Below are positions 20,502 through 28,059 of a DNA stretch of 29,242 bases, piece after piece; position 1 is the stretch's first letter, and every line of letters begins with the position of its first letter. The notes under the pieces were generated by a model. It was not told where the DNA came from, made no database searches, and saw only the letters and a program-made list of their open reading frames with translations. The position numbers and the translations under genes are program-made. This DNA is from CAYWFP01 sp964457365 (GTDB lineage: Bacteria; Planctomycetota; SZUA-567), in the NCBI GenBank assembly GCA_964457365.1, contig CAYWFP010000050.1:1-29242 (forward strand). Direction: 5' to 3'.

Positions 20502-22888
20502 GGTGTGCCTCGAAGGGGATCGGGGTCATCATTATCATGCCGATTCAACCGCGGCAGCGCAAGCCAATCCTCGCCGTCGTAGGCCCTGAGTCGCGTCAAG
20601 CCATTGATACGGGTCAATCGCAGCGCGCCATACCGATCGCGTTCGTAGCCGCGCACGTTGCCTGTCTCCGGCACGGCATGCCCCAGGAAGACCCACGGCG
20701 CGCTCAACGTCTTCGCCGCGGCGCGTTCGTCCCCGGCCTTGCGGATGCGCAGAAGCGCCAGCGGTGCGTCGGCGCCGTTGCCGCTCTTCTCCATACGGTA
20801 CTCGAACTGCCCGCGCCAGCACCAGCGCGTGACCAGGCAACTCATTCCCGCGCAGCGGAACGCCAGCCAGACCACGCGGCCGTCGCTGTCGCGCGAGAGA
20901 TACCACGACGCCCCGTCCACCCCGGGGAGGTCGCGCCAGCGGTAGGCGTCCGTCTCCTCCGGCGCGCGCTCCGGATCCATCGACACGATGCGGTCGACTT
21001 GAACGGCATCCCGCAGGCGGCGCAGTTCGGTATCACCGCGCGTCTGGATCACGCAGTCGACGCGGTCGCGGTCGTGCCGGCGCAGATACTTGGCCACGTC
21101 GGCGCCGCCGCGCTCGAGCGGGCCGATAACAGCGATCCGTCCGGCGTCGTTCTCGAGAATCGCGATCTCCTCGCCACGCGCGGGAAGCAGCGTGATTGAC
21201 GCCCGCGGCGGAGACGAAGCGCGCATGGCATAGAACATGGCCAGGCCGATGAGGACCAGCAGGAGCGTCATCGCCCGCGTCAGCCGACGTCGCTGGAGCG
21301 GCGCCTTGAGCGCCGGGCGCAGAAACAGAAGGCCGAAAGCGACGTAATAGCTCCCGACCAGCCACGCCGGCGGCGGATAGACCGCCATGCCCCCGCCCGG
21401 AAGGACCGCGCCCCACGACGCCAGGTGCAGCATCACGCGGGTCGGCGAGACCGCCACCCACGCGACCGGCAGCGCCAGCGTCTGCGGCAGAAACGCGCCC
21501 AGTTGCAGGGCGATTCCGCCGGCCAGGACCAGCGACATCAGCGGCAGCGCCAGGATGTTCGTGATCAATCCCAGCGGCGCGACCTCCTGGTACGCCAGCG
21601 CCGTCAGCGGCATCACCCCCAGCCAGCCGGCGGCGCTGATCATGCCCAGCCCGACACCGCCGGCGGCTACGCGGCGCCACCACGTGGACCACCGCGTCGC
21701 TGCGGATGTGCTGGGGTGACGTATCGTCGGCAGCAGCCGTTCGCCCTCGGCGGCGATGCGCGAGATGAAGAGCACGGCGACGAAGCTGAGCCGAAAGCCA
21801 AGGCCGAAGAGGCTGAACGGGTTGATCGCCAGCAGGATCAGCGCCGCGGCGCCGAGCGAGTTGACGATGTCGCTGCGGCGCGCGAGCACGAAGCCGCCGA
21901 GGTAGACCGTGGCCATGATGGCCGCGCGCAGGGCCGCGGTGCGGCAGCCCGAGAGCGCCAGGTAGGCCAGGCAGATGCCGATGCAGACCGCCGCCAAGTG
22001 GCGCCGGCGCCAGACGAACCACGAGAGGAGCCACCACGAAAGCCCCACCACGAGGCCGACATGCAGGCCGCTGATGGCCATGACGTGGGCGATCCCCGCG
22101 CGGCGGAACTCCGCGCGCTGCTCGGGCTCCAGGTCCCGCCGGTAACCGAACATCGCCGCGGCCAGGAACGCCCCGCCTTCCCCGGGCAGAAGCCGCAGCG
22201 TGTTGCGCACCGCCCCCGCGCGCAACCGGTCGCTCCAGCGCAGCGGCGACCGGGAAGGTTGCGCTTCGACGGTATACTCCGCCAAGCGCACCCGCGCGGC
22301 CAGTTGCCGCTCGTCGAGATATTCGCGGTAGGAGAAGCCGCCCCGGAACGCCGCCCGCGTCGCCGGCAGCCGGCGGGCTTCTCCGCGCAACCGGTCGCCG
22401 CGGCGCATGGCGCGCGTGCCGCGGCCGTAGACGAGCACCGGCACCGGCGGGCAGTCCCCGCCGCCGATGCGGACCACCGCGCCGGTGCAGCGCCAGAAGC
22501 CGTCCGCGTCACCGGCCAGCACGCGCTCCGGCGGTTGTTTCACCCGGATCGTGACGTCGAACGTCTCGCGTGCGGGCAGTATCGCGGCCGCCTGCCGCAG
22601 ATGCCTGCGCCGCGCCCGGTACGACCACCAGCCGGTGGCCGCGAGCAGCGCCGCCAGCAGCAACACGAGCGGCTCGGCGCCGATCCGCGCATGCGGCATC
22701 GGAGATACCGCCAACGGCGCAGCGGCGGCGTCGGGAAGGCCGCGCCGACGCCAGGCGAAGGCGAACACGAAGCCGGCGAACGCGATGGCCATGAGCGGTC
22801 CGGCAATGCCGCTTTCCGTATACGAACCCAGCGCGATCCCGCCGGCATAGGCGCAAGCGAAGGTGAAGAACGGTCGACGCGACAGCAT
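20498..22888 (-). CDS. comEC: ComEC/Rec2-family DNA-uptake channel with degenerate beta-lactamase-like domain
   Basis: The 796-residue polytopic membrane protein has an N-terminal membrane/OB region (about 10-190, DUF4131 type). The Competence domain (about 215-500) carries the hallmark HVMAISGLHVGL and RTAALRAAIMATVY. A C-terminal region (about 555-796) occupies the place of the metallo-beta-lactamase domain. In ComEC this domain normally has DVGQGD and a HxDxDH metal motif. Here the matching parts read LLPARGEEIAIL and QTRGDTELRRL, so the metal site is lost. The Competence domain indicates transport of single-stranded DNA into the cytoplasm; without nuclease residues it may rely on another nuclease or do something else. 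The ATG at 22886-22888 has GGGGACGA upstream. Confidence 0.85.
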   Translation of the reverse strand: MLSRRPFFTFACAYAGGIALGSYTESGIAGPLMAIAFAGFVFAFAWRRRGLPDAAAAPLAVSPMPHARIGAEPLVLLLAALLAATGWWSYRARRRHLRQAAAILPARETFDVTIRVKQPPERVLAGDADGFWRCTGAVVRIGGGDCPPVPVLVYGRGTRAMRRGDRLRGEARRLPATRAAFRGGFSYREYLDERQLAARVRLAEYTVEAQPSRSPLRWSDRLRAGAVRNTLRLLPGEGGAFLAAAMFGYRRDLEPEQRAEFRRAGIAHVMAISGLHVGLVVGLSWWLLSWFVWRRRHLAAVCIGICLAYLALSGCRTAALRAAIMATVYLGGFVLARRSDIVNSLGAAALILLAINPFSLFGLGFRLSFVAVLFISRIAAEGERLLPTIRHPSTSAATRWSTWWRRVAAGGVGLGMISAAGWLGVMPLTALAYQEVAPLGLITNILALPLMSLVLAGGIALQLGAFLPQTLALPVAWVAVSPTRVMLHLASWGAVLPGGGMAVYPPPAWLVGSYYVAFGLLFLRPALKAPLQRRRLTRAMTLLLVLIGLAMFYAMRASSPPRASITLLPARGEEIAILENDAGRIAVIGPLERGGADVAKYLRRHDRDRVDCVIQTRGDTELRRLRDAVQVDRIVSMDPERAPEETDAYRWRDLPGVDGASWYLSRDSDGRVVWLAFRCAGMSCLVTRWCWRGQFEYRMEKSGNGADAPLALLRIRKAGDERAAAKTLSAPWVFLGHAVPETGNVRGYERDRYGALRLTRINGLTRLRAYDGEDWLALPRLNRHDNDDPDPLRGTP

Positions 22889-22897
22889 ACATCGTCC

Positions 22898-22912
22898 CCG
22901 ATTCCGAATCGG
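22898..22912. repeat. 15-base perfect inverted repeat upstream of comEC
   Basis: CCGATTC-C-GAATCGG is a perfect 7-base inverted repeat around one central base, 10 bases upstream of the comEC start codon. With two unpaired bases on one side it extends by CGT/ACG. It is positioned like an operator or a translation-controlling hairpin, and the protein recognising it is unknown. Confidence 0.5.
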
Positions 22913-22965
22913 ACGAGAATTCTAGCCGACGCGGCGTGGGCGTGCAAGCGGGGCGCGAGAATCGT

Positions 22966-23688
22966 CTACGCCACGGCGAAGCGGCTGCGCATGAACCGGA
23001 TATGCGGCATCATGTACTTTCCCGGGCAGGCGGTGGCGCCGAGTTCGCGGTGGGCGCAGAGTTGCTTGGCGGGAATGTCGTACCCGTGCAGCAGCATCTG
23101 CACGAGCGTCTCGAGCGACTGGACCTGCCCGCGCGCGGGCTGTTGCATCTCGAAGTTCCCCAGACACATGATCCCGATGTTGTGCGGATTCTTGTGCTTG
23201 ACGTGCGCGCCCTGGTAATCGAGCCCACGCCCCTGCCAGACGCGGCCGCTGCGGTCGACGATGAAATGATAGCCGATATCCGCGGCATGCATGCGCTGAC
23301 GGTGCTCCTGCTGGATGCGGCGCAAGCGTCGGCTGACAAGCGCGGGGGATGTCTCCCAGTTGCCTTTGGGCGCCCCCTCGTGGTGAATGGTGATCCGTTC
23401 GATTCCGTTCATGCGCCGCAAGCGTGAGGCAATGGGGGCGTCCGCGCCCCAGCAGGTGCGCGAAATCGCCGCCAGCGGTTCGGCGCGCGCGCCGGGTGCC
23501 TGCGTACTCGGGCCGGCCGGCCGGCGAAAGGCGTCCGGTGTCTTGCCGATGCGCCTCTCCGGAACGAACGACAGGTGGATCCCGTCGTCTCCCGGCGCCA
23601 GTCCGGCAACCTTGCCGGCGCCACATCCGGCGAGCGCGCCGAGCATCAGCATGCCGCCGCTCCAGGTCAGAAATTCGCGTCGTTCCAT
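22966..23688 (-). CDS. Tat-exported lipoprotein N-acetylmuramoyl-L-alanine amidase (Amidase_2 / PGRP)
   Basis: The 240-residue protein begins MERREFLTWSGG, a twin-arginine signal (RRxFL), and continues to a lipobox LAGC (Cys22), so it is probably a Tat-exported lipoprotein. After a Pro/Arg-rich linker, the amidase domain (about 75-235) shows zinc ligands in TIHHEG (H102/H103), CAHRE (H213) and ATACPGK (C221), plus Tyr140 in DIGYHFIVD. These enzymes cut the bond between muramic acid and L-Ala in peptidoglycan. The start at 23686-23688 was chosen over an ATG 30 bases upstream because AGGAG lies about 10 bases before it and the Tat motif begins right there. It lies 77 bases before comEC on the same strand. 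Confidence 0.88.
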   Translation of the reverse strand: MERREFLTWSGGMLMLGALAGCGAGKVAGLAPGDDGIHLSFVPERRIGKTPDAFRRPAGPSTQAPGARAEPLAAISRTCWGADAPIASRLRRMNGIERITIHHEGAPKGNWETSPALVSRRLRRIQQEHRQRMHAADIGYHFIVDRSGRVWQGRGLDYQGAHVKHKNPHNIGIMCLGNFEMQQPARGQVQSLETLVQMLLHGYDIPAKQLCAHRELGATACPGKYMMPHIRFMRSRFAVA

Positions 23689-23915
23689 CGACAGGCACTC
23701 CTGGTCTCGAGGCGTCAATCGCTATCGTATAACTTGCTTCTTCCGGTCGAATTCTTTTAGACTATCGGCGTGGAAACCGTGTAACTGCTGTTCATATAGC
23801 ACTTTCCGGAAAAGATGGAGGCGCGCGCGCGCATGGTACGATATCTCGTAGGCGGTCCCCGCCCGGGCGCCAAGCCCGATAACGCATTGTTGCTTCGCGC
23901 AGCCTCATATTCATA
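23689..23915. other. Divergent regulatory region between amidase and the MetH-reactivation gene
   Basis: This 227-base gap must hold promoters in both directions. I found no high-quality -35/-10 pair; the AT-rich stretch 23720-23765 is the best place to look. A small perfect hairpin, CGGGC (23862-23866) with GCCCG (23872-23876), lies in the leader of the methionine synthase genes. I looked for cobalamin, SAM and SAH riboswitch landmarks and recognise none. Confidence 0.4.
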
Positions 23916-24581
23916 ATGGCGGGAAACAGAACGCCGGATACGCGTATGCCGAAGATCGAGACCTTCAATACGATTCCCGTACCCCTGCCGGAGAAGCGCA
24001 TTCTCTCGCGGCTGGGGTACAACCGCCACCTCACCAGGCTCTCGCCGCATCAGCAGACGCTGCTCGAGGCGGCCATCCGCGGCGGTTTCTCCCTCTGCCG
24101 GCCGCAAGGCGCGTGGACGCGCGTGCCGATCGACGCGCGCACGGAGGAAACGGTCATGCTGGAGACCGGCGAGGTATTTGCCAGTCGCTCGCTGGCGACG
24201 CTTTTGCAGCGCAGCCACGCGGTTCTGCTCATGGCCGCCACTGCCGGAGCCCAGATCGTCGACGCCATCGGTCACGAGGTGGACGAGGCCAAGGGCATGC
24301 GCGCGCTGGTCTTCGACGCGGTGGCGAGCGAGACGGCCGACGCGGCGCTGGGGTGGATCAACGCCTACGTCGCCCGCCAGCTTCCACGCACCGGCGAGAC
24401 GCTGACCGCGCAGCGCTACTCGCCCGGCTACGGGGATCTGGGCCTGGAGAACCAGCAGATCCTGTACGAGCGCTTACGGTTGGACCGCCTCGGCCTGGAG
24501 CTGAGCCTGCGGTACCAATTGATCCCCGAAAAATCCGTCTGCGGCATCTGCGGCATCGGCGTTGCCGGCGAACCGGCCTGA
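23916..24581 (+). CDS. Stand-alone methionine synthase reactivation (B12-dependent MetH activation) domain protein
   Basis: The protein of up to 221 residues matches the C-terminal activation domain of cobalamin-dependent methionine synthase. It has a TIP-x-PLPEKRILSRLGY start, the SAM-binding R-x-x-P-G-Y motif in AQRYSPGYGDLGLENQ, and LIPEKSVCGICGIG near the end. In full-length MetH this domain binds S-adenosylmethionine and re-methylates oxidised cob(II)alamin. Here it is a separate gene 75-81 bases upstream of a metH that lacks the domain, the same arrangement known from Thermotoga maritima. Either the ATG at 23916 or the one at 23946 (MPKIETF) could be the start; neither has a good ribosome site, and 23946 agrees better with where the conserved part begins. 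Confidence 0.85.
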   Translation: MAGNRTPDTRMPKIETFNTIPVPLPEKRILSRLGYNRHLTRLSPHQQTLLEAAIRGGFSLCRPQGAWTRVPIDARTEETVMLETGEVFASRSLATLLQRSHAVLLMAATAGAQIVDAIGHEVDEAKGMRALVFDAVASETADAALGWINAYVARQLPRTGETLTAQRYSPGYGDLGLENQQILYERLRLDRLGLELSLRYQLIPEKSVCGICGIGVAGEPA

Positions 24582-24662
24582 GCCGCGCACGGTGCCGACT
24601 TGCGCTCTTCGCCGATTCCGTATATGCTGGTCGTTTTGCGCCCGAGATGGAAAAGGATGGCT

Positions 24663-27068
24663 GTGAACCGACACGCGTTTCGCCAACGCACCGAAGCAGG
24701 CGTCGTGCTGCTCGACGGCGCCACCGGCACGGAACTGAGCGCCCGCGGCATGCCCGCCGGCGTCTGCCCTGAACTCTGGGTGCGCGCGCATCCCGATATC
24801 TTGCGGGCAATGCAGCGCGATTACGTCGAGGCCGGCAGCGACATCGTCTATACCTGCACCTTCGGCGGCAACCCGCTCAAGCTCGCCGAGTTCGACGCCG
24901 ACGACGAGACCGAACGCATCAATCGCGACCTGGCCGGACTGTCCCGCGCAGCCGCGCCGGAGGCGCTGATCTTCGGCGACCTGGCGCCGACGGGCGTCTT
25001 CGCCGAGCCGTTCGGCGATACGCCGTTCGACGAGATCGTCGCCGGCTACCGGCGGCAGATCCGAGGCCTGCTCGAAGGGGGCGTCGACGGCTTTGCCATC
25101 GAGACGATGATGGATATCCAGGAGGCGCGCGCGGCGTCGATCGCGATACGCGAACTCTCCGACCTGCCGGTCATCGTCACCTTCACCTACGGCGACGACG
25201 GCCGGATGCTGACGGGCACCGACGCGGTGACCGCGCTGATCACGCTCCAGGCGCTCGGCGCCGACGCCGTCGGCTGCAACTGCTCGACCGGCCCCGACGG
25301 CATGATCGAGATCCTCCGCACCATGAAGCCCCACGCCACGGTGCCGCTGGTGGCCAAACCCAACGCCGGCCAGCCGCGGCTGGTCGAGGGCAGGACCGTC
25401 TTCGACATGGACGCCGAGAGCTTCGCCGCCTTCGTCCCGCAGTTCGTCGACACCGGAGTCAACATCGTCGGCGGCTGCTGCGGCACCACCGCCGCGCATA
25501 TCCGCCTCGCGAGCGAGCGCGCCCGCGCCTGCACGCCGCGCCCGCCGGTGCGCGAAGCCGTCAGCGCCGTCAGTTCTTCCACGCGCACGGTCTTCCTCGG
25601 CGGCGACGAACCGCTGGCGGTCATCGGCGAGCGGATCAATCCCACCGGCAAGCAGGCGCTCAAGGACGAACTGAAGGAAGGCCGCCTCGACATGGTGCGC
25701 CAGTACGCGTTCGATCAACACCGCGGCGGCGCGGCCCTGCTGGACGTGAACATGGGCATGGCCGGCATCGACGAGCGGGACATGATGCGCAAGGCCGTCA
25801 AGCTGCTCTCGCAGATCGTCCCCGTCCCGCTCTGCATCGACACGACCGACCCGGCGGTGATGGAAGCGGCGCTGCGGGTCTATCCGGGGCGCGCGCTGGT
25901 CAACTCGGTCTCGGCCGAGCGCGAACGCATCGAGAAGATGCTGCCGGTCGCGGCCAAGTACGGCGCCATGCTGATCCTGCTGCCGCTCACCGACGAAGGC
26001 ATCCCCGAGACGCTCGCGGGGCGGAAGGAAATCGTCCGCCGACTCGTCGACGCCGCGGCGGCCTGCGGCTACCGCCTCCCGGACCTGGTCGTCGACGGCC
26101 TGGTGATGACGGTCAGCTCCGACGAGAACGCGGTGGCGCTGACGCTGGGCCTGATCGAGTGGTGCGCGCGCGAACTGGGCGTCAACACCGTCGGCGGCCT
26201 CTCCAACGTCAGCTTCGGCCTGCCGCAGCGGCAGACCGTCAACGTGACGCTGATGGCCATGGCCGTGGCCCGCGGCCTCACCTGCGCGCTGGCCAACCCG
26301 TGCGAGGCGTCGACGCTGGCGACCAAGCTCGCCGCCGACGCGCTCGCCGGGCGCGACCCGAAGCTCAAGCGCTATATCGGCCACTTCGGCGATTCCGCCG
26401 CCCGCGCCGAACCGACCGAGCGCACCCCGGACGAACGCGTCTACGACTGCGTGCTTTACGGCGAAGAGGAGAACATCGCCACGCGCATCGACGAGGCCAT
26501 CGCCGCCGGGTTTGAACCCAAGGCGCTCGTCGACGACAGCCTCATCCCCGCCATCACCCGCGTCGGCGAGCTCTACGACAGGAAGGAATACTTCCTGCCG
26601 CAACTGATGATGAGCGCCGACACCATGCGCCGGGGCTTCGAGCATCTCGAACCGCTGCTCGTCCGCGACGACGGTTCATCCGCCGGGCGGGAGAAGACCA
26701 AGATCATCCTCGCCACCGTCGAGGGCGATATCCACGACATCGGCAAGAACATCGTCGCGCTGATGCTGCGCAACTACGGCTTCGAGGTGGTGGATCTGGG
26801 CAAGGACGTCGACGCGGAGACGATTCTCGAGCGCGCCGCGCGCGAGGACGTCAGCGTGATCGGCCTCTCGGCGCTGATGACCACGACGATGAGCGAGATG
26901 AGCAGCGTCATCAAGCGCGCGCAGGAGCGGGAATTGAAATCGCTGAAATTTCTCGTCGGGGGCGCGGTGGTGGACCAGACCTACGCCGACGAGATCGGTG
27001 CCGACGGCTACGCACCCGACGCGGTCCAGGCGGTACGCCTGGCGCAGCGGCTGACCGGGAAGGATTAA
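24663..27068 (+). CDS. metH: Cobalamin-dependent methionine synthase lacking the activation domain
   Basis: The 801-residue enzyme moves a methyl group from methyltetrahydrofolate to homocysteine through cobalamin. The homocysteine domain (about 10-290) has zinc ligands C207 in VGCNCSTGP and C272/C273 in GGCCGTT. The pterin domain (about 315-560) starts at VIGERINPTGK. The cobalamin cap and binding domains (about 590-801) contain VEGDIHDIGKN with axial ligand H691 and the loop SVIGLSALM. It ends right after the B12 domain, so the roughly 330-residue activation domain of E. coli MetH is absent and is supplied by the gene upstream. I prefer the GTG at 24663 (AAGGA 5 bases before it); the ATG at 24657 is the alternative. 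TTGCGC (24600) and TATATG (24621), 15 bases apart, could be a weak promoter of its own. Confidence 0.93.
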   Translation: MNRHAFRQRTEAGVVLLDGATGTELSARGMPAGVCPELWVRAHPDILRAMQRDYVEAGSDIVYTCTFGGNPLKLAEFDADDETERINRDLAGLSRAAAPEALIFGDLAPTGVFAEPFGDTPFDEIVAGYRRQIRGLLEGGVDGFAIETMMDIQEARAASIAIRELSDLPVIVTFTYGDDGRMLTGTDAVTALITLQALGADAVGCNCSTGPDGMIEILRTMKPHATVPLVAKPNAGQPRLVEGRTVFDMDAESFAAFVPQFVDTGVNIVGGCCGTTAAHIRLASERARACTPRPPVREAVSAVSSSTRTVFLGGDEPLAVIGERINPTGKQALKDELKEGRLDMVRQYAFDQHRGGAALLDVNMGMAGIDERDMMRKAVKLLSQIVPVPLCIDTTDPAVMEAALRVYPGRALVNSVSAERERIEKMLPVAAKYGAMLILLPLTDEGIPETLAGRKEIVRRLVDAAAACGYRLPDLVVDGLVMTVSSDENAVALTLGLIEWCARELGVNTVGGLSNVSFGLPQRQTVNVTLMAMAVARGLTCALANPCEASTLATKLAADALAGRDPKLKRYIGHFGDSAARAEPTERTPDERVYDCVLYGEEENIATRIDEAIAAGFEPKALVDDSLIPAITRVGELYDRKEYFLPQLMMSADTMRRGFEHLEPLLVRDDGSSAGREKTKIILATVEGDIHDIGKNIVALMLRNYGFEVVDLGKDVDAETILERAAREDVSVIGLSALMTTTMSEMSSVIKRAQERELKSLKFLVGGAVVDQTYADEIGADGYAPDAVQAVRLAQRLTGKD

Positions 27069-27601
27069 GCTGCCGCCAGCGGATTGACGACTTCGTCCGC
27101 GAGCGCGCCGAAGTCCGCTTCGCGGAAATATTCGACAATCTGCTCGCGCAGGCGCAGCGCCTTCTCCGCCTCGCGCGTTTCCTGCACGCCGCTCAGGCGC
27201 TGGCGCACACGGCGGTACGCCTCGGCGAGTTCCTCCCTGTTGGGCGCGGGGAGACCGCCGGGCCAGTTGACGGGCGCGTCCAAATCGCCGCGGTTGCGCT
27301 CCACCGCCGCGAGCACGACCATCGCCGCCACGACCCGCCCCTCGCGCAGGCTTTCTTCTTCGCCCCCGCTCAAGCCCTCCCTCGCCGCCAGCTTCCGCGC
27401 CAGGGCCTCCGCCTCGAGCAGCATGTTCGCCTCGACGGGGCGCGGCGCCTCGACCGACAACTCGACGATATCGCTGCCGTGCAACAGCGGGGGGGCTTCT
27501 TCCTCGCCGCCGCCATCGCGCCGACCGTCCTGGTATGTCTGGCCGATCGTCGAACGGGCAAACAGTTGTCCGATAAGCGCACTCGTCGCCGCGATCGTCA
27601 C
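27065..27601 (-). CDS. Hypothetical protein with DIVELS motif (178 residues)
   Basis: The start is most likely the GTG at 27599-27601, because AAGGAG lies 6 bases before it; the ATG two codons earlier abuts that ribosome site. The first 20 residues are small and apolar (TIAATSALIGQLF) but not a clear signal peptide. A Gly/Glu-rich linker leads to SDIVELSVEAPRP, a motif type often seen in short proteins with disordered starts. The remainder (about 55-175) is predicted helical and highly charged, with the repeated pattern REELAEAYRRVRQRL and EQIVEYFREADF. I do not recognise a family. Its stop codon overlaps the metH stop by 4 bases on the opposite strand, so the two genes converge with no room for a terminator between them. 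Confidence 0.6.
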   Translation of the reverse strand: MTIAATSALIGQLFARSTIGQTYQDGRRDGGGEEEAPPLLHGSDIVELSVEAPRPVEANMLLEAEALARKLAAREGLSGGEEESLREGRVVAAMVVLAAVERNRGDLDAPVNWPGGLPAPNREELAEAYRRVRQRLSGVQETREAEKALRLREQIVEYFREADFGALADEVVNPLAAA

Positions 27602-27696
27602 ATGCATCTCCTTCGCTTCCGGTCGGATACGGACCCGGCCAAGGATCAACCGGCACTTGTGATTTCGACCATCCGCGCCCGCGCGCTTGAGGCTTT

Positions 27697-27730
27697 TTTA
27701 TCGGGCGCGCGGCGCGTTTATCGGGCGCGC
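27697..27730. repeat. Direct repeat TTTATCGGGCGCGC, two copies, 20-base period
   Basis: The 14-base unit occurs at 27697-27710 and 27717-27730. It lies in the divergent region between the hypothetical gene (minus) and the ilv leader promoter (plus). The two-turn spacing would put both copies on the same DNA face, as for paired regulator sites. Read on the minus strand, the unit contains CCCGATAAA. Confidence 0.6.
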
Positions 27731-27777
27731 CCGGCGGCTGGGAATCGCGCCGTGGCCAATGAAAATCCACTAAAGAC

Positions 27778-27805
27778 TTGACAGACGCGCGCCGTAAAGC
27801 ATAAT
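27778..27805 (+). promoter_or_regulatory. Sigma-70-type promoter of the ilvB leader
   Basis: A perfect TTGACA (27778-27783) is followed, after 16 bases, by CATAAT (27800-27805). Transcription would start near 27812, about 15 bases before the leader-peptide ATG. It is the best promoter match in the window. Confidence 0.65.
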
Positions 27806-27826
27806 GCCTGCTGAAAGGCGAAACCG

Positions 27827-27910
27827 ATGTCCACGCGTTACCGACAGATTGCCGACCTCCTCCGCGCCCTGCCGCTGCTGCCGGTAGTACTCGTACGAGG
27901 CTCCACATAG
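27827..27910 (+). CDS. Branched-chain amino acid leader peptide (attenuator control of ilvB)
   Basis: A 27-codon ORF with AAAGG 10 bases upstream encodes a peptide whose core is LLRALPLLPVVLV (residues 11-23). In all, ten of 27 residues are Leu, Val or Ile. It ends with TAG at 27908-27910, 25 bases before a terminator hairpin, and acetolactate synthase follows. This matches the logic of ilv/leu operon leaders: ribosomes stall at Leu/Val codons when charged tRNA is scarce. A segment just after the stop codon, CGGGG (27914-27918), can pair with CCCCG of the terminator's left arm (27939-27943), which would give an antiterminator in the stalled state. A non-stalled ribosome at the stop codon would cover it and let the terminator form. 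Confidence 0.75.
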   Translation: MSTRYRQIADLLRALPLLPVVLVRGST

Positions 27911-27935
27911 GCACGGGGACAGGTGAAGAAATATC

Positions 27936-27970
27936 ACGCCCCGGGCCTGCAGGTTCGGGGCGTTCTTATT
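27936..27970 (+). terminator. Attenuator terminator hairpin upstream of ilvB
   Basis: ACGCCCCG (27936-27943) pairs perfectly with CGGGGCGT (27956-27963) around a 12-base loop that itself contains the palindrome CCTGCAGG. The T-rich tail is TCTTATT (27964-27970). It sits between the leader peptide and ilvB, 89 bases before the ilvB ATG, so it must be read through for ilvB expression. Confidence 0.75.
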
Positions 27971-28059
27971 GGCCATGGGGAAACGACGGTTGCGCTTTTT
28001 CGGGGAATTCTGTAAATGTATCTGATCGGACTTGACGCCCCACGGGCTGGAGACGACAC

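Noticed and set aside
23689..23945. A cobalamin, SAM or SAH riboswitch ahead of the methionine synthase genes
   Set aside because: I looked for the conserved boxes of these families and could not find them. Only a small 5-bp hairpin is visible. A covariance-model search would settle it.
24474..26645. A 723-codon open frame antisense to metH
   Set aside because: Same artefact of GC-rich codon positions; metH is unambiguous.
27690..27740. Sigma-28 (flagellar) promoter on the minus strand, suggested by CCCGATAAA
   Set aside because: The -35 TAAA is only about 11 bases away instead of about 15, and no flagellar gene is nearby.
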